NCBI GenBank assembly: GCA_026413225.1
Contig: CM048553.1
Location: forward strand, 139,384,690 to 139,448,689
DNA: 64,000 nt
Origin: Otis tarda
Lineage: Eukaryota; Chordata; Aves; Otidiformes; Otididae
Direction of reading: 5' to 3'
The notes beneath the pieces are model-generated. The model searched no databases and was not told where the DNA came from. It worked only from the letters and a program-made list of their open reading frames with translations. Below are positions 35,396 to 45,900 of the stretch, in pieces. A program made the translations under genes and the position numbers. Every line of letters begins with the position of its first letter. Within the stretch, counting starts at the first letter, position 1.

Positions 35396-35401
35396 GGGTG
35401 A
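35306..35401 (+). other. Short ORF in the CpG island (31 aa), speculative first coding exon
   Basis: Starts at the YY1-overlapping ATG, glycine/arginine/alanine-rich, stop TGA at 35399. No strong splice donor is visible within it (GTGGGA at about 35349 is weak). It may be a non-coding by-product of the island. Confidence 0.15.
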
Positions 35402-38400
35402 TAGGTTTGGTCACTTGCCATATGATTTTTGCTCATTCTGTTTCTAGCCGTGGATCAAACGTAAAAACAGTTCTTCTAGCCTTGGGCTGTTCATACAAAA
35501 TAAAGCTCTGATCTGAACTACTCTGATTTTACTTTGCTTAAATCAAAACCAACTGTCATTTTGGTTATGGTCATTTGGATACAAACAGAACGATGTATCT
35601 CCCCTCCTGACCCCCCCACTTCCCCTCTTGGGATCCACCTGGGTGAGACCCAGGTGCAAACCATTGCTGGCTGAGGATTGCAAACCCGAACCCCCAGAGC
35701 CAGGCTTAACAAAACCAAACCCACACCTCGTGGTGCCCACTCCCACCCAGTACTTGTTGAGGGCACTGCAAAGAGCAGCGGTGCCGTCAGGCTCGAAAAC
35801 AGCACAGGGTCTGTGTGGGCCTAGGGGCAGTGAGTGGCCATCCCCTCTGTAAGGCAGCGAGGCCTGCAGCTGAAACCTGGTGTTTCTATCCCTGTATTTC
35901 AATGTTTTCAGCAGAGAATTAGTGGTTTCACTAATACTAATACTTTTGACAACCATAATCTTTTTTTAAGCTATGGAAGTAATTTTCCAAGATGATCCCT
36001 TGATCAGAATGAAGAACTATTTTATTTTTAAATGCTACAAATAACTGATTATGCATTAAAATATGAGACCTGATTAAGCACTGGAAGTAGATTTTTCTGA
36101 AAAGTGTTTCAGATCATGACTTACCACCATTTTTCATGTGCATAGTCATGGATTCCTCCTGCGACTTGCCTTATGTTATCTAACTTTGCCCACGGTACAA
36201 ATGCGTAACTCATCCCTTGGACTGCCTTTGTAGTAAATACAGTGCATGCTCATGTAGTAAGTAGTCTAGCTGCGATAGTCAACAAAGGTTATTCTTTTGC
36301 AGCTGGGGAAAAGCCAGTTAATGTAGACAGATCATGTCTGTTCACTCCAAACAGACATGAAGGAGGATGTGCAGATGCAGTTCTTAAACACTACACCTTT
36401 TTGGAAGCAAAGCGTTAAGATTTTGAAACTAAAGGTATGGTCAGCTTGCAAACTAGGCTTTCAAAAAAGCAGTCTAGGGCACACCTTGACCCACTGGTAA
36501 TGTTTCTCAGTTCTGAAATATAGGAGGATGTTCAAGAAGACTGGAAAAAACCTTAATATTATTCTCCCATGATTTAAAAAAAGCTGAAGATAATGACTTG
36601 TTAAATGTGGCTGAATAAAGACTAGCCAGCTTCACATATGTTTTGGGCAGATGATAGAACTGCGGAAACAAGAGTAAGTCAATGACTGCTAAAGAGTACT
36701 AAAGAAGAGCAGTCTCATTCAATGTCAGTGCTTATGCAACTTGATTTTATCTTCCTTTATTTTTTTTTTGCTGAGGAGATTATGAGTCATCTAAAATTTA
36801 GTCATGTAGTTTTGTTCTTCTAGTCCAGGTCTAACTACTTAGCATTGTTTGGCAGATCATAGACATATGTGGAAAACAGTCATTCTCATGTTAAGATGGA
36901 TCTGTAGAGTAGGTGGGATGAGTTGATCTTTGGAGACACTAGTCTTCTACAAAGAGACAGTTTGGGCCAGAAGTTCAGCTCTTAGATGGATACAGTCAAA
37001 TGAAGTGGATCCTTTCTCAAGCACATACACATAAAACTACGGGTACTACAGAGGTATGAAAACTCAGATCATAAAAAGAACAGCCAAACATTCAAGAGAA
37101 AAATTTGGCACTTTAGAACATTAATAGTGAGGATAACTTTCCACTGAAAGAAGTTTCTTAAACATGTGGATGGCACCTCCACCCTTGACAATCCTGACAA
37201 TGTTTTTGTTAAGACTGACTATTCTTCTGAAAGCCAAGCTCCACTTCAACTCAACGTGAAACAGGTATTCATTCCTGAAAACTTTCTGCTAGGAAAGAAG
37301 TCAGACGGCAGACTCTTCTGCTCCTGAAGTCTGACAACTCTTCTCCCAGTGCTGTCTGGTATAAGCAAGAAAGATGATATATCAAGAAAAAGACTAAAAC
37401 TAGGCTGGGATGATAATTTGAAATGAAATGAACTGAAATGAGTGAAAAAGTGTATGTCTTTGGCTGAGGTTGTAGTAGAAAATCATAATAAGGGTTCTCC
37501 AGGTACCAGTACCAAGTTCTCCACCATCCAAAAAAGCACATTGTCACATAGGATACAACTTTGGCAGAGTATAGGCACTAAACACTGAGATAATGATGCA
37601 AAAAGTCCCTCATCCTAACACAGCACCCACAGTAACACCCCCAGAAAAGGCCAGAATATGGGAAGAGATTCCAATTTGCATAGCAACCTGAAGATTAAAG
37701 TCCTCATCCTACATTTAATGAAGAGCAGTAAATAAAAAGGTGGGAGAAAAAGAGAAAGTGAAAAAGGAGAGAGAGAGTAGAAAGGACATGTGTGCTTGCA
37801 GACTTAGAGTCTGAGAGCAGATGAAAGAGGAGGATGTTTGGATTCATTCTTGGTCTTATTTCTTGACCTATGATAATAGCCTACTTTTCCATCTTATGAG
37901 GACTTTCCCATAAAACTTATGACTGAATACAGACACAAATATATGCATCCACAGTTATTTCACACATAAACACAGCTCTTGGAGGCCAGATGTGCATCTG
38001 GGAGGACCATCAGAGAGAATTAGGATTTCCATTGGGGATTACTGTGTTTCTACTTCCTGCTAAATTAATATCTGTGAAGCTCTACCTGAAAGCACATCAC
38101 CATCCCTATGTTTTATACAGCGGGAGTTCACTGATGTACCATGGGCTTGGGATATTTGTATATGGTCAGAAGCTGAGATATTTTTCTGTTTTTACAGCTA
38201 GTTGGAGCACAATACACTGCAGCAATTTGTAAAAGTTCTCCTCGGACAATAAATGGGGGCATGTATTTTAAACCATCTCTGTTCAGCAAAGCTGAGCGTC
38301 TTAGGTGAGGCATGAGGCAGCTGCTTTTCCCTGGCCTGGTGGTTGCTACTTTGACTGCGTTTACAGAAGTCACCCGGCAGAATATTTATCAGATTGGTGT

Positions 38401-40857
38401 AGAAAGTCCTGTGAGAACAAAGTGAGATGTTTCTGTTGCTGCATTGTATAATGTATTGTGTAATTTCCATGTCATCATGTGATCGCGTATAATTCTCATG
38501 CCTGGTGGCCACACTGAGAAGGGAAATGTCACTGTGCCTGGCATGTTCCCTCCTGGGAGAGGAGAGAAAGAAAGGTGGTAGTGGCAGAGAGGAAGGGAAA
38601 ACAAGTACAGATATCCCCATGGGACTTTTCAACTAGTAGGAAAAAGTACCTGGAGTGAAGATTTCTCAAGGCAGAGACTGTCTTATGGAGAAGCTGAAGG
38701 AAAAGTGGTAGGACACAGTTGACCTTGGAGACATTCCTAACTGCACCCCTGACTGAGTCTTCCAGGGATCACTGCTGTCTTAAAAATCAGAAAACCAAAA
38801 AGTGCAAGCAGACGAGTTCAAAACAGAAAGAGCAAACCTCCTGCTAGGCTGAGCAGCTGGGGTTTGAGTGGCTCTTTTGCTCTGCTTGCCCAGAGAAGAG
38901 CAAGTGAATGAAGCTGCTAATGGAGTGCCTGGTTTTGGCTGGGCTACAAAACCCATTAAAATGGCAGAGCCAAGACAGTGACAATATTTTGGCATGACTT
39001 TCCAGTGGTCAAAGTGACCCTATATATCATTTTATGTATTTATTTTTCTATATGTATACAGTCACCTCAATGACTTGGCGTGCTTTCTAGTCACGCCAGC
39101 CAAACCAGACCTTTTCTATTTGGCTCTACCTTCAAGCTTTCTGGCATGTCGACTTCTACCAGGAAAGTTGGCTAGCAGCGGAGCCTCTGGTCTCAGCTGG
39201 GATGCAGCTGCCTTTTTTTTTGCTGCAGTCATCAGGGCACAGAAGGGAGAATCTGCGCTTATTTTTACATAAGAGATCAAGAGAGTAAAGATGATTCAAA
39301 AGAGAGCTAGGCAGGAAACAGTAGAGTAGGTGTTACTTTTCAAACCAAGTACTGTATAAAGTTTTTAAACATAACAGCATAAAATCACATATAGTTTAAA
39401 GCCGTCTAATAAAACCAGTTACTAGAACAGTCTCATCTGAAAACACCTGCTTGCTTTAGCTTAGGAGTATTTAAAACAAGTATTTGTCACCCCCACGTCG
39501 TTTGCAGAAGTGTGCAAGCAGTGGGCTATCTGTCGGTTTCTCCTGAACTACAAATGTATCTTGCTGTTTGGAAAAAGAAAGAATTAAAAAAAAAAATGTT
39601 GCAAGAGCTACAAAGTGTAAGAACCTGCAAGGATCCACTTTCAGCTTCAAGAATGGCTAGTACTACGTTATGGGTGTGATAGTTACTGCTTGCTGTTTGC
39701 CTGTCTACTCACCTTCTAAGGGCAGAGCAGTTGCAAGCTATACAACGCTTAGTGAAGCACCATCTTAGAGTCTGTATAAAAACCAGAGATGGTCCAGAGA
39801 TATCCAAAGTGAAGCAATGCTTTTTGACAACTGGAAAGTGGAAATGTCAGAGGAGCTTAGTAGTTCCTATCTCATTGACAAAGATACCTTTCATGACCAA
39901 GAGAGTATGTTTGAAGGAACTATAGCATGAGGAAAGGGAGTGGAAAATGTTATGCCAGCAACTCATGTTTCATCTTTAATGGTGTTTTCCCCTGACATGG
40001 GGATGGTGCTGTCAGTCTGATCTCAGATACATGTATTGCATGATCTTGTGAAACAGGTAGCTTGATTTCCTGAAGCAAGGAGCGATGAGATGCTCTGATG
40101 GTTGGCTGGATTAAAAAAATAAGAATGTACAGCTCCTTCTCACTAGCAGGCTGGGATCCTGAACATGTAACTTACAGATCTATACTGTATTCTTCTGGAC
40201 CTGCTGCTGGCAGACAGGCTCCCATGCCCAGTTCTTTTAGGAATAATTCTTGGAATGAGCTGCCCGTTATTACTGTTGGTGTTAATTGCCATATTACTAG
40301 CGCACTAGAATGAACTGACTGCAGCCAAGACTGTCCCATGGTGGATGGCTGTTGTCACATATGTTATGGTCTGGAAAGACTGCACTTTAAAACTACATTT
40401 AATATAGAGTATATAACAACAACAACAAGAGGTAATAACAGTGCTAGAAATTCACGGGTCTAAGGCCTTTTAAAACTTAAACAATTAGAGATATGGGCAA
40501 GTGTTAGTGAAGCTTAGAACCCCACACTTTCATTTGGGAGGACCAGGATATACTGTATTACTGCTGAATCTTCTAGTGAGTCAATAAAATTTTAGTATCT
40601 ATAATAACTTATATTTTATATCAATCATGTAATATCTGTGATATGAAAGACAGCCTTTTCATAGCTCTGAAAAATTGTTCTAATACATTTGCAGAAATGA
40701 CCATGTGTTTGCACTGACTTAAGACTTTAAGAAAATGTTTTGTATATTTATAAGCAACACTAAACAACTACATAAAGCAATTCGTCAGGATGCATACAAC
40801 CTGCAGCCAAACAAGGGCTGTCGTTGATTTCTGAATAGTTAAATGCAACACCTGAGT
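35402..40857. other. Unique DNA, no gene seen
   Basis: Contains a CACCTGGGT / ACCCAGGTG hairpin (35636-35656), a purine-rich patch (37738-37785) and a TATA/TGTA-rich patch (39020-39060). No exon, RNA gene or interspersed repeat recognised. Confidence 0.5.
36332..36360. repeat. Perfect hairpin, 11-bp stem, 7-base loop
   Basis: TCATGTCTGTT, loop CACTCCA, AACAGACATGA. Confidence 0.95.
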
Positions 40858-40930
40858 CACAGAATCACATAAATATTTTCTAGAAGGGAGTGCTAGCAGT
40901 CATCGAGTTCAACTTTGCCTTGGAGTTGGA
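40858..40930 (-). mobile_element. Old CR1 tail, antisense (probable)
   Basis: 'cacagaatcacataaatatt' followed by 'tagaagggagtgctagcagt' and 'catcgagttcaactttgcc' parallels antisense CR1 ends (tcacagaatcacagaat, then gaagggacct, then catctagttcaaccc). The octamer repeats are decayed. Confidence 0.6.
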
Positions 40931-43660
40931 CTATTATTTACACCAGGTCAGACTGGAGAGAGCTGTCTTCCAATATGGACTGAAAGAACAAAATGCTGAT
41001 ATGACATTTTGGTGATGTGCAGTTATCCAAAGGCAGAGTATTGATTTCACACTAATGTTGTGAGATGCAGATCTATAATTACTATATATGATATAAATTA
41101 AATTGTAGGTCTGATTGCAGTACAGGAAAAATAAATGCTTTGCTCCACCTCTGGGCTGTGAATAGAAAACATGCATCCTGACTTTAACCTTTTTTAAGTG
41201 TCATGAGTTGTTGGACCTTCCATAAAAATATTGCTAGTAATTTTTTATCATCTTCATCATTCCCTGATTGTACCTGAAAGTACACAAATAGAATACATTG
41301 ATATAAAATCTACCAAATACCTTCTTTGCCAACACAAAATGTACCCTGTTATCATTCAACATGGCATAGGATTTGGACACCACCCAGGTATGGAGCACAG
41401 ATAGCGCTACTTGGCTGAGCTGAGTGCTGTCCCTGTGCCCATGTCTGGGCAAACAGAAGAGAAAAATGTCAGCTTAAACTTCAGCAGGTATTTTAGCTCA
41501 GCAGATGTATGGTGACTTATAAAACACTTCTGCATTTCTTATCTCTTGAAAGACATGGACTGATAAAGCTGGCAATTGCGATGAGATACTCATCTAGTAA
41601 ACTTTGGCATTGCATTTATCATGTGTATAAGCTGAACAGTGAATAGCAGGCTGTGAGGACAATTTCTTAACTCCTTTAATGCTGGCCTTTGTTGCACCAT
41701 CTGTGCTGCCATCAGTATTTCAGTGAGGAGAGACACAGGGCAGAAGTGTGGTTCTATGCCACCCGTCCTGCCCCCTACACAGCATTGAAGTAGTTAACTC
41801 TTCATTTTGCTAATCCTCTCCTCCCCTTCACTGTTGGATCATTCTCACACCATGCAGAAACTGTGAGAACTGGCACGACATAAGCCTTGCTGATGGATCT
41901 AGCTCTTGCACATACGAATGCTACAGCTGTGTTGGAGTTCATATTTGCTAGCAAGACAGCCATAAGACAGATGTCTGAGAGGACTGTCCACTACTGGGTT
42001 ACAGAAAGAGTATGTTCATTTGGACTTTGGGCACAATTTACATTCACGGTCCTTCAATATATTCTGCTGTCCATCACAAGGCTCCAACTGGAGCCAAAAT
42101 ATTTCCTTTCACCTCTTTGTTGATTGATTTGCAGTAAATACTGGAGCTCTTTGTTTCCTCCATAACTGACTGGCAGATTAGATAGGGAGGAATGATGCGG
42201 GCAGCAGACGTCCAAGCACCTTCTGCAAGGTCTTGACTCTCAGCATGGCACTACAAGAGCTGATAGTTGGCAAACATGATAATGGGTACTCAGGGGATGC
42301 CATCCAGTGCTATCACTCTTCCTGGGCTGTAACAGCATCTGACCACTGGCCAAGGGTGAGACGATGAGCACTGGAGTCAACCTTATAGTAGTGCACATGT
42401 CAGGAGCTGTAGCTCCTTTTAGTGACCTCCACTAGCTGCAAACCTGAGGGCTCTTCAATGTGGTCCAGACAGGAATATGGGCGACCTGATGTTTTCATGG
42501 AGAAAAATAAAAGAACTAGTTCTCTAACCCACTACTGGGGCATGCTTTTGATATTAGAATAAAATGAACTGCATCTGTTTAAACCACCTGTGGATCTAGC
42601 CCATAATTTTCTGGATCGCAACATACCACTCTGAAGATGGTTCAGATATAGTGTCAAACAGAATTTGACCCAGTGACTGTAACAAAAGTCAGAATGTTTA
42701 TTATCAGTTAATTTGTACACATGCCTGTGGCTCTTTTTCTTGGAAACAACCTCCCAGGGTGACCATGAAATGCTTCTATTTCTGCTGCAAAAAGTACATT
42801 TTTCCTGTGGTAGACCAACTTGTCTTGGAAGCGCTGCTCAGCTGATGTAGCTGTTTGTTGAACATCCTCTCTTTGTGTGTAGGAACTTCTGGCATAACGT
42901 GATAGACAATGTCGCTGTATGGCACTTGCATCCACTATATTGTAGCTGTAGGACAGGGGATCAAACTCAGTCTGGGTGCAAGCCAAGGGGATTCTACTGC
43001 TCCAGGGAAAACATCCCTGTCACATAGAGGTCTTATTCTCCTCCCACAGAACGAAGAGGGGGAACTGACTTTGTGATACTATTTTAAACCATCAGGAAGG
43101 AGTAAATAACTGGTCTGGAATTTCCGGACACATTCTAGTGGGAGATTTTTAAGGCTATTTGAGCATTTTGAACTACACTGTTTCCCCCTGAGCCGAAAAA
43201 TTCTTCCTTGCCATTCTGCACCTTCTATTGATCATGGTTCAAGGATCAAAGTAAAGTGCATTTTGTGAGAAGCAAAGGTTAAAGTCATTCACAAAGTTTC
43301 TTGACTCTGCTGGGAGTTCAGGGGCAAGCATTTGGGCAGCAAATACAGGCTAGAGTCCTCGTATCCTGCTGCCTGTCCATCCTCTGGCGTCTGTTCTGAA
43401 AACCTTTCTGCTTTGGCAAGGACTGCATCATGCACTGAAAAAAAACCCAACAAACCAGCGCAAGGTTTCAAAAATGTGGAAGAAGTCACTGCCCTGGTGT
43501 GAAACTCACAGATGTTTTTTCCCCATAGGGTATTTTTCCTGCATTCACAAATGAAGCAGTTTTCTCTCTTCCCTGCTTGTTAATGATGGGAGGATTTTGT
43601 CCCTTGGGTTTAATTAAGCACCAAAAGTCATGGCTTTATTTATTGATAAGCCTTTCCAGG

Positions 43661-43872
43661 GTGCCCGTCGCTGTAGTATCTGAGGCCACTCAAGCCGTGA
43701 CCCCGCCGCATTCCTTGGGAGGCAGGGAAAGGTCTCCAGGGTTTATCGCTGCCGCCTGGGAGCTCACCCATCACTAACTGAAATAGCGCTAAGTGTGCAA
43801 CCTGCCGATACCCGAGTCACTGCTGGCTGTGGAGGTGGGCTGATTATAACGATATTTGACTTGCTACGATAT
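43661..43872. promoter_or_regulatory. Small CpG cluster, possible regulatory element
   Basis: About 13 CpGs by hand count in about 210 bp (gtcgctg, gccgtgaccccgccgc, atcgctgccgcc, gccgatacccgag and others) in otherwise CpG-poor DNA. This is below island density. About 100 bp downstream is TATAAAAG (43969-43976). Function is inferred from composition only. Confidence 0.35.
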
Positions 43873-44648
43873 GAGACGCTGTACTTAAAAAACAGTTTGA
43901 GGGAGACTGGATGGAAGAGACAATAAGGCAGAAGCTGTTAATCCCTTTAACGCATGCACAGTAATTGGTATAAAAGCTTACGCACCTCAATATACTTGAG
44001 ATAGAGAATAAATATCAAAACATTTTTTTTTTTTGCAAGACCATTGTCAATATTTTAAAAGGTTCTCATAAAAGCAAGATCCTAGACTAAATTTACTCTA
44101 AAACTTACATCTTTTCTGGGTTTTCCCATTTCAGACAGCAAAAAATTTACCATTTAGGAAAACTCCCAGAAGAGGAGATATTATTTATAGCTCAGCCTTT
44201 TTTTTTCTTCACAGTGCTATGTTGCTGGTAAGCACATACTTAGAAATTATTTGAAAAATAATAATAACAAAAAATTAGGAGAACTTTTCACCTCTCTGAA
44301 TAACTTTTTCTTTTCCCTTACCGGTGTTGAATATGGAATGGGGAAGCAGGTGTCATAAATCCACAAAATAATTATTCCCCATTTGCTATATTACCTTTTA
44401 TTTATATTCCCTGGCTGTTATTTTATGTTAAATCTGTAAGTCCTCTTGTTAGATTTTAGCTTCCACCCCAGCAAGTGAGCACATAGCACATAACCGCTGT
44501 TGCCGCAGAGATTTCTTTTCCAAAGCTTAGTTACTCTCTGGTCATGTTCGTAAGAGTTTTAAATATTTCTGAGGGGCCTTGGTAACTGTAAATTTTTGCC
44601 ACAAGCTTACTTTTTAATTGGAAATAACTGGTCTATCAGGAACAAAAT

Positions 44649-44691
44649 CATCAGATGTTTTGACATTAAAAACATCAGATGTTTTGACATT
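44649..44691. repeat. Perfect 19-bp direct repeat, 5-base spacer
   Basis: CATCAGATGTTTTGACATT occurs at 44649-44667 and again at 44673-44691. It is a local duplication with a 24-bp period. Confidence 0.95.
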
Positions 44692-45213
44692 TAACCATTA
44701 AAGGTTAAATTGACTTTCATATAAAGCCTGGCAAGGTTTTGGCTTTTTAGGTCCAAGTAACCTGTCCCTCTGTAGCATTGTTGGGGAAAAAGAACTTCAG
44801 ACTTTCATAATGTTTACCTCAGACTGGAGAGTTTGAAAGAAATGAAATTTTGATCTATCACAGAACCTGTTGCTTTCAGTAGTGAGGACCTGTTCTCAGC
44901 GATGTCCTGGGTACCTACCTGACATAAAGAGGGAGATGTTAACTGCCATAAGGAACATGTAGTCAACAGGTGATGGAAGATATCAGAGGGAATAAAAGCA
45001 ACTAGAGGGATTTTCTGTAAAAAAATGTAGGCAGCCTCATAAAAGGTGTCTGAAGAGACAGTTCAGCAGAATATAGGAGAGCCTTGCAGACAAGCTCGGA
45101 GAAGCCCAACCATGGATTTCTTTTTTCTCTCCTACATTTTAGACGGCAGTATGGTGCGAGCGACGGAGGAACGTACGACAAAACACCCAATATGAGTAAT
45201 AAGCGTAGTTCCA

Positions 45214-45242
45214 TTTATTAGTCCCGGATGCCCATATTTATA
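45214..45242 (-). promoter_or_regulatory. LTR TATA box and poly(A) signal
   Basis: Minus strand TATAAATA (45242-45235) and AATAAA (45219-45214). The closeness of the two implies that R begins just downstream of the poly(A) signal. Confidence 0.65.
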
Positions 45243-45330
45243 TTGCTAAGATAAAATATGCCTACTAGTCATTGCATGATTGGCTTAAGCTCTAATGGTT
45301 ACATTTGCATATTCCTCCTACTTGCAGTTA

Positions 45331-45365
45331 GTTAACCTGGAAAGTCCGTTAACCTGGAAAGTCCC
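45331..45365 (-). promoter_or_regulatory. Tandem NF-kB-like sites in LTR U3
   Basis: GTTAACCTGGAAAGTCC occurs twice in tandem (45331-45347 and 45348-45364). On the minus strand the upstream copy reads GGGACTTTCC (45365-45356), a full match to the kB consensus GGGRNNYYCC. The second reads CGGACTTTCC with one mismatch. The promoter lies about 100 bp downstream. Confidence 0.6.
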
Positions 45366-45406
45366 ATACTTTTCATGTTTTCACTTTCTCAAAGTTGTTT
45401 GCGATC

Positions 45407-45560
45407 TTCTTCAAGGTTGCTTCGTTTACTTTCTCACAGGAAGCTTCATTATTTTCTCACAGGCAGCCTCATTATTTTCTCACAGGTGGCTTCAGTACTT
45501 TCTTACAGGCGGCTCCATTACTTTCTCACAAGCGGCTTCAGTGATGTCCTTGAGGCCTGC
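45407..45560 (-). repeat. 23-bp tandem repeat array in LTR U3 (about six units)
   Basis: Plus-strand units of the type tcattattttctcacaggcagcc are repeated head to tail, with variants ...tttcttacaggcggct, ...tttctcacaagcggct and a last diverged unit. The position upstream of the TATA box fits U3 enhancer repeats. Confidence 0.8.
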
Positions 45561-45577
45561 TGCTTACAAACACAACA

Positions 45578-45900
45578 ATTCCACTTGGTCTGGATTGTTC
45601 ACTAAGTGTCCCTGATACTCCAACAGTATGGTATTGCCTTGGTTATGTTTTTACAGCATCAGACATGGTAGTGCTTGCTTCAGACAAGCTCTCTCAGACA
45701 GGGTGAGAGGCTGCAGACTAATGGCACGCTGGCTGTCCAGCCGCGCTGAGCAAAGGAGAGTCGAGCAGAGGCACCCAAGTTGGTGCCCATCAGCACAGAC
45801 ACGTGCAGTAGCCTTAAGTATGGGCCTGAAAATAATATTGCTGTTTGTGCCTGCCCCCACACCACTGCTAAAGAGGATTACCTTTGGTCATGCTAAACTG
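45578..45900. other. Unassigned CpG-containing segment beside the LTR
   Basis: 45710-45810 carries several CpGs (ggcacgctgg, ccagccgcgctgag, agtcgagcag, acacgtgc) and a GGCACC/GGTGCC mini-hairpin. The composition is unlike the neighbouring AT-rich DNA and resembles retroviral U5 or leader sequence, but I cannot match it to a family. Confidence 0.35.

Larger units (their letters stand above)
40931..45130. other. Unique DNA, no gene seen
   Basis: Holds a small CpG cluster at 43661-43872 (separate entry) and a 19-bp direct repeat at 44649-44691 (separate entry). No exon recognised. A TATAAAAG at 43969-43976 follows the CpG cluster. Confidence 0.5.
45131..45577 (-). mobile_element. Solo LTR of an alpha/beta-retrovirus-like ERV
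   Basis: Read on the minus strand it begins about 45577 with TGTTGTG. It then has a six-unit 23-bp tandem array, a 17-bp tandem duplication carrying GGACTTTCC, a TATA box (TATAAATA, 45242-45235), and AATAAA (45219-45214) about 20 bases on. A U5-like stretch (attgggtgttttgtcg) with many CpGs follows. A poly(A) signal lying just after the TATA box is the layout of avian leukosis-type LTRs with a short R. No internal viral sequence is visible on either side. Flanking duplications could not be matched, so the exact ends are uncertain and one may be truncated. Confidence 0.7.

Noticed and set aside
35033..35511. Long frames (105-123 aa) across the CpG island
   Set aside because: Open on both strands and in several frames because GC-rich DNA lacks stop codons. 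No protein likeness.
45131..45577. Target-site duplication around the solo LTR
   Set aside because: Tried several end placements (right flanks attcca, aacaca, caacaa). None is repeated on the left side, so no duplication is claimed.
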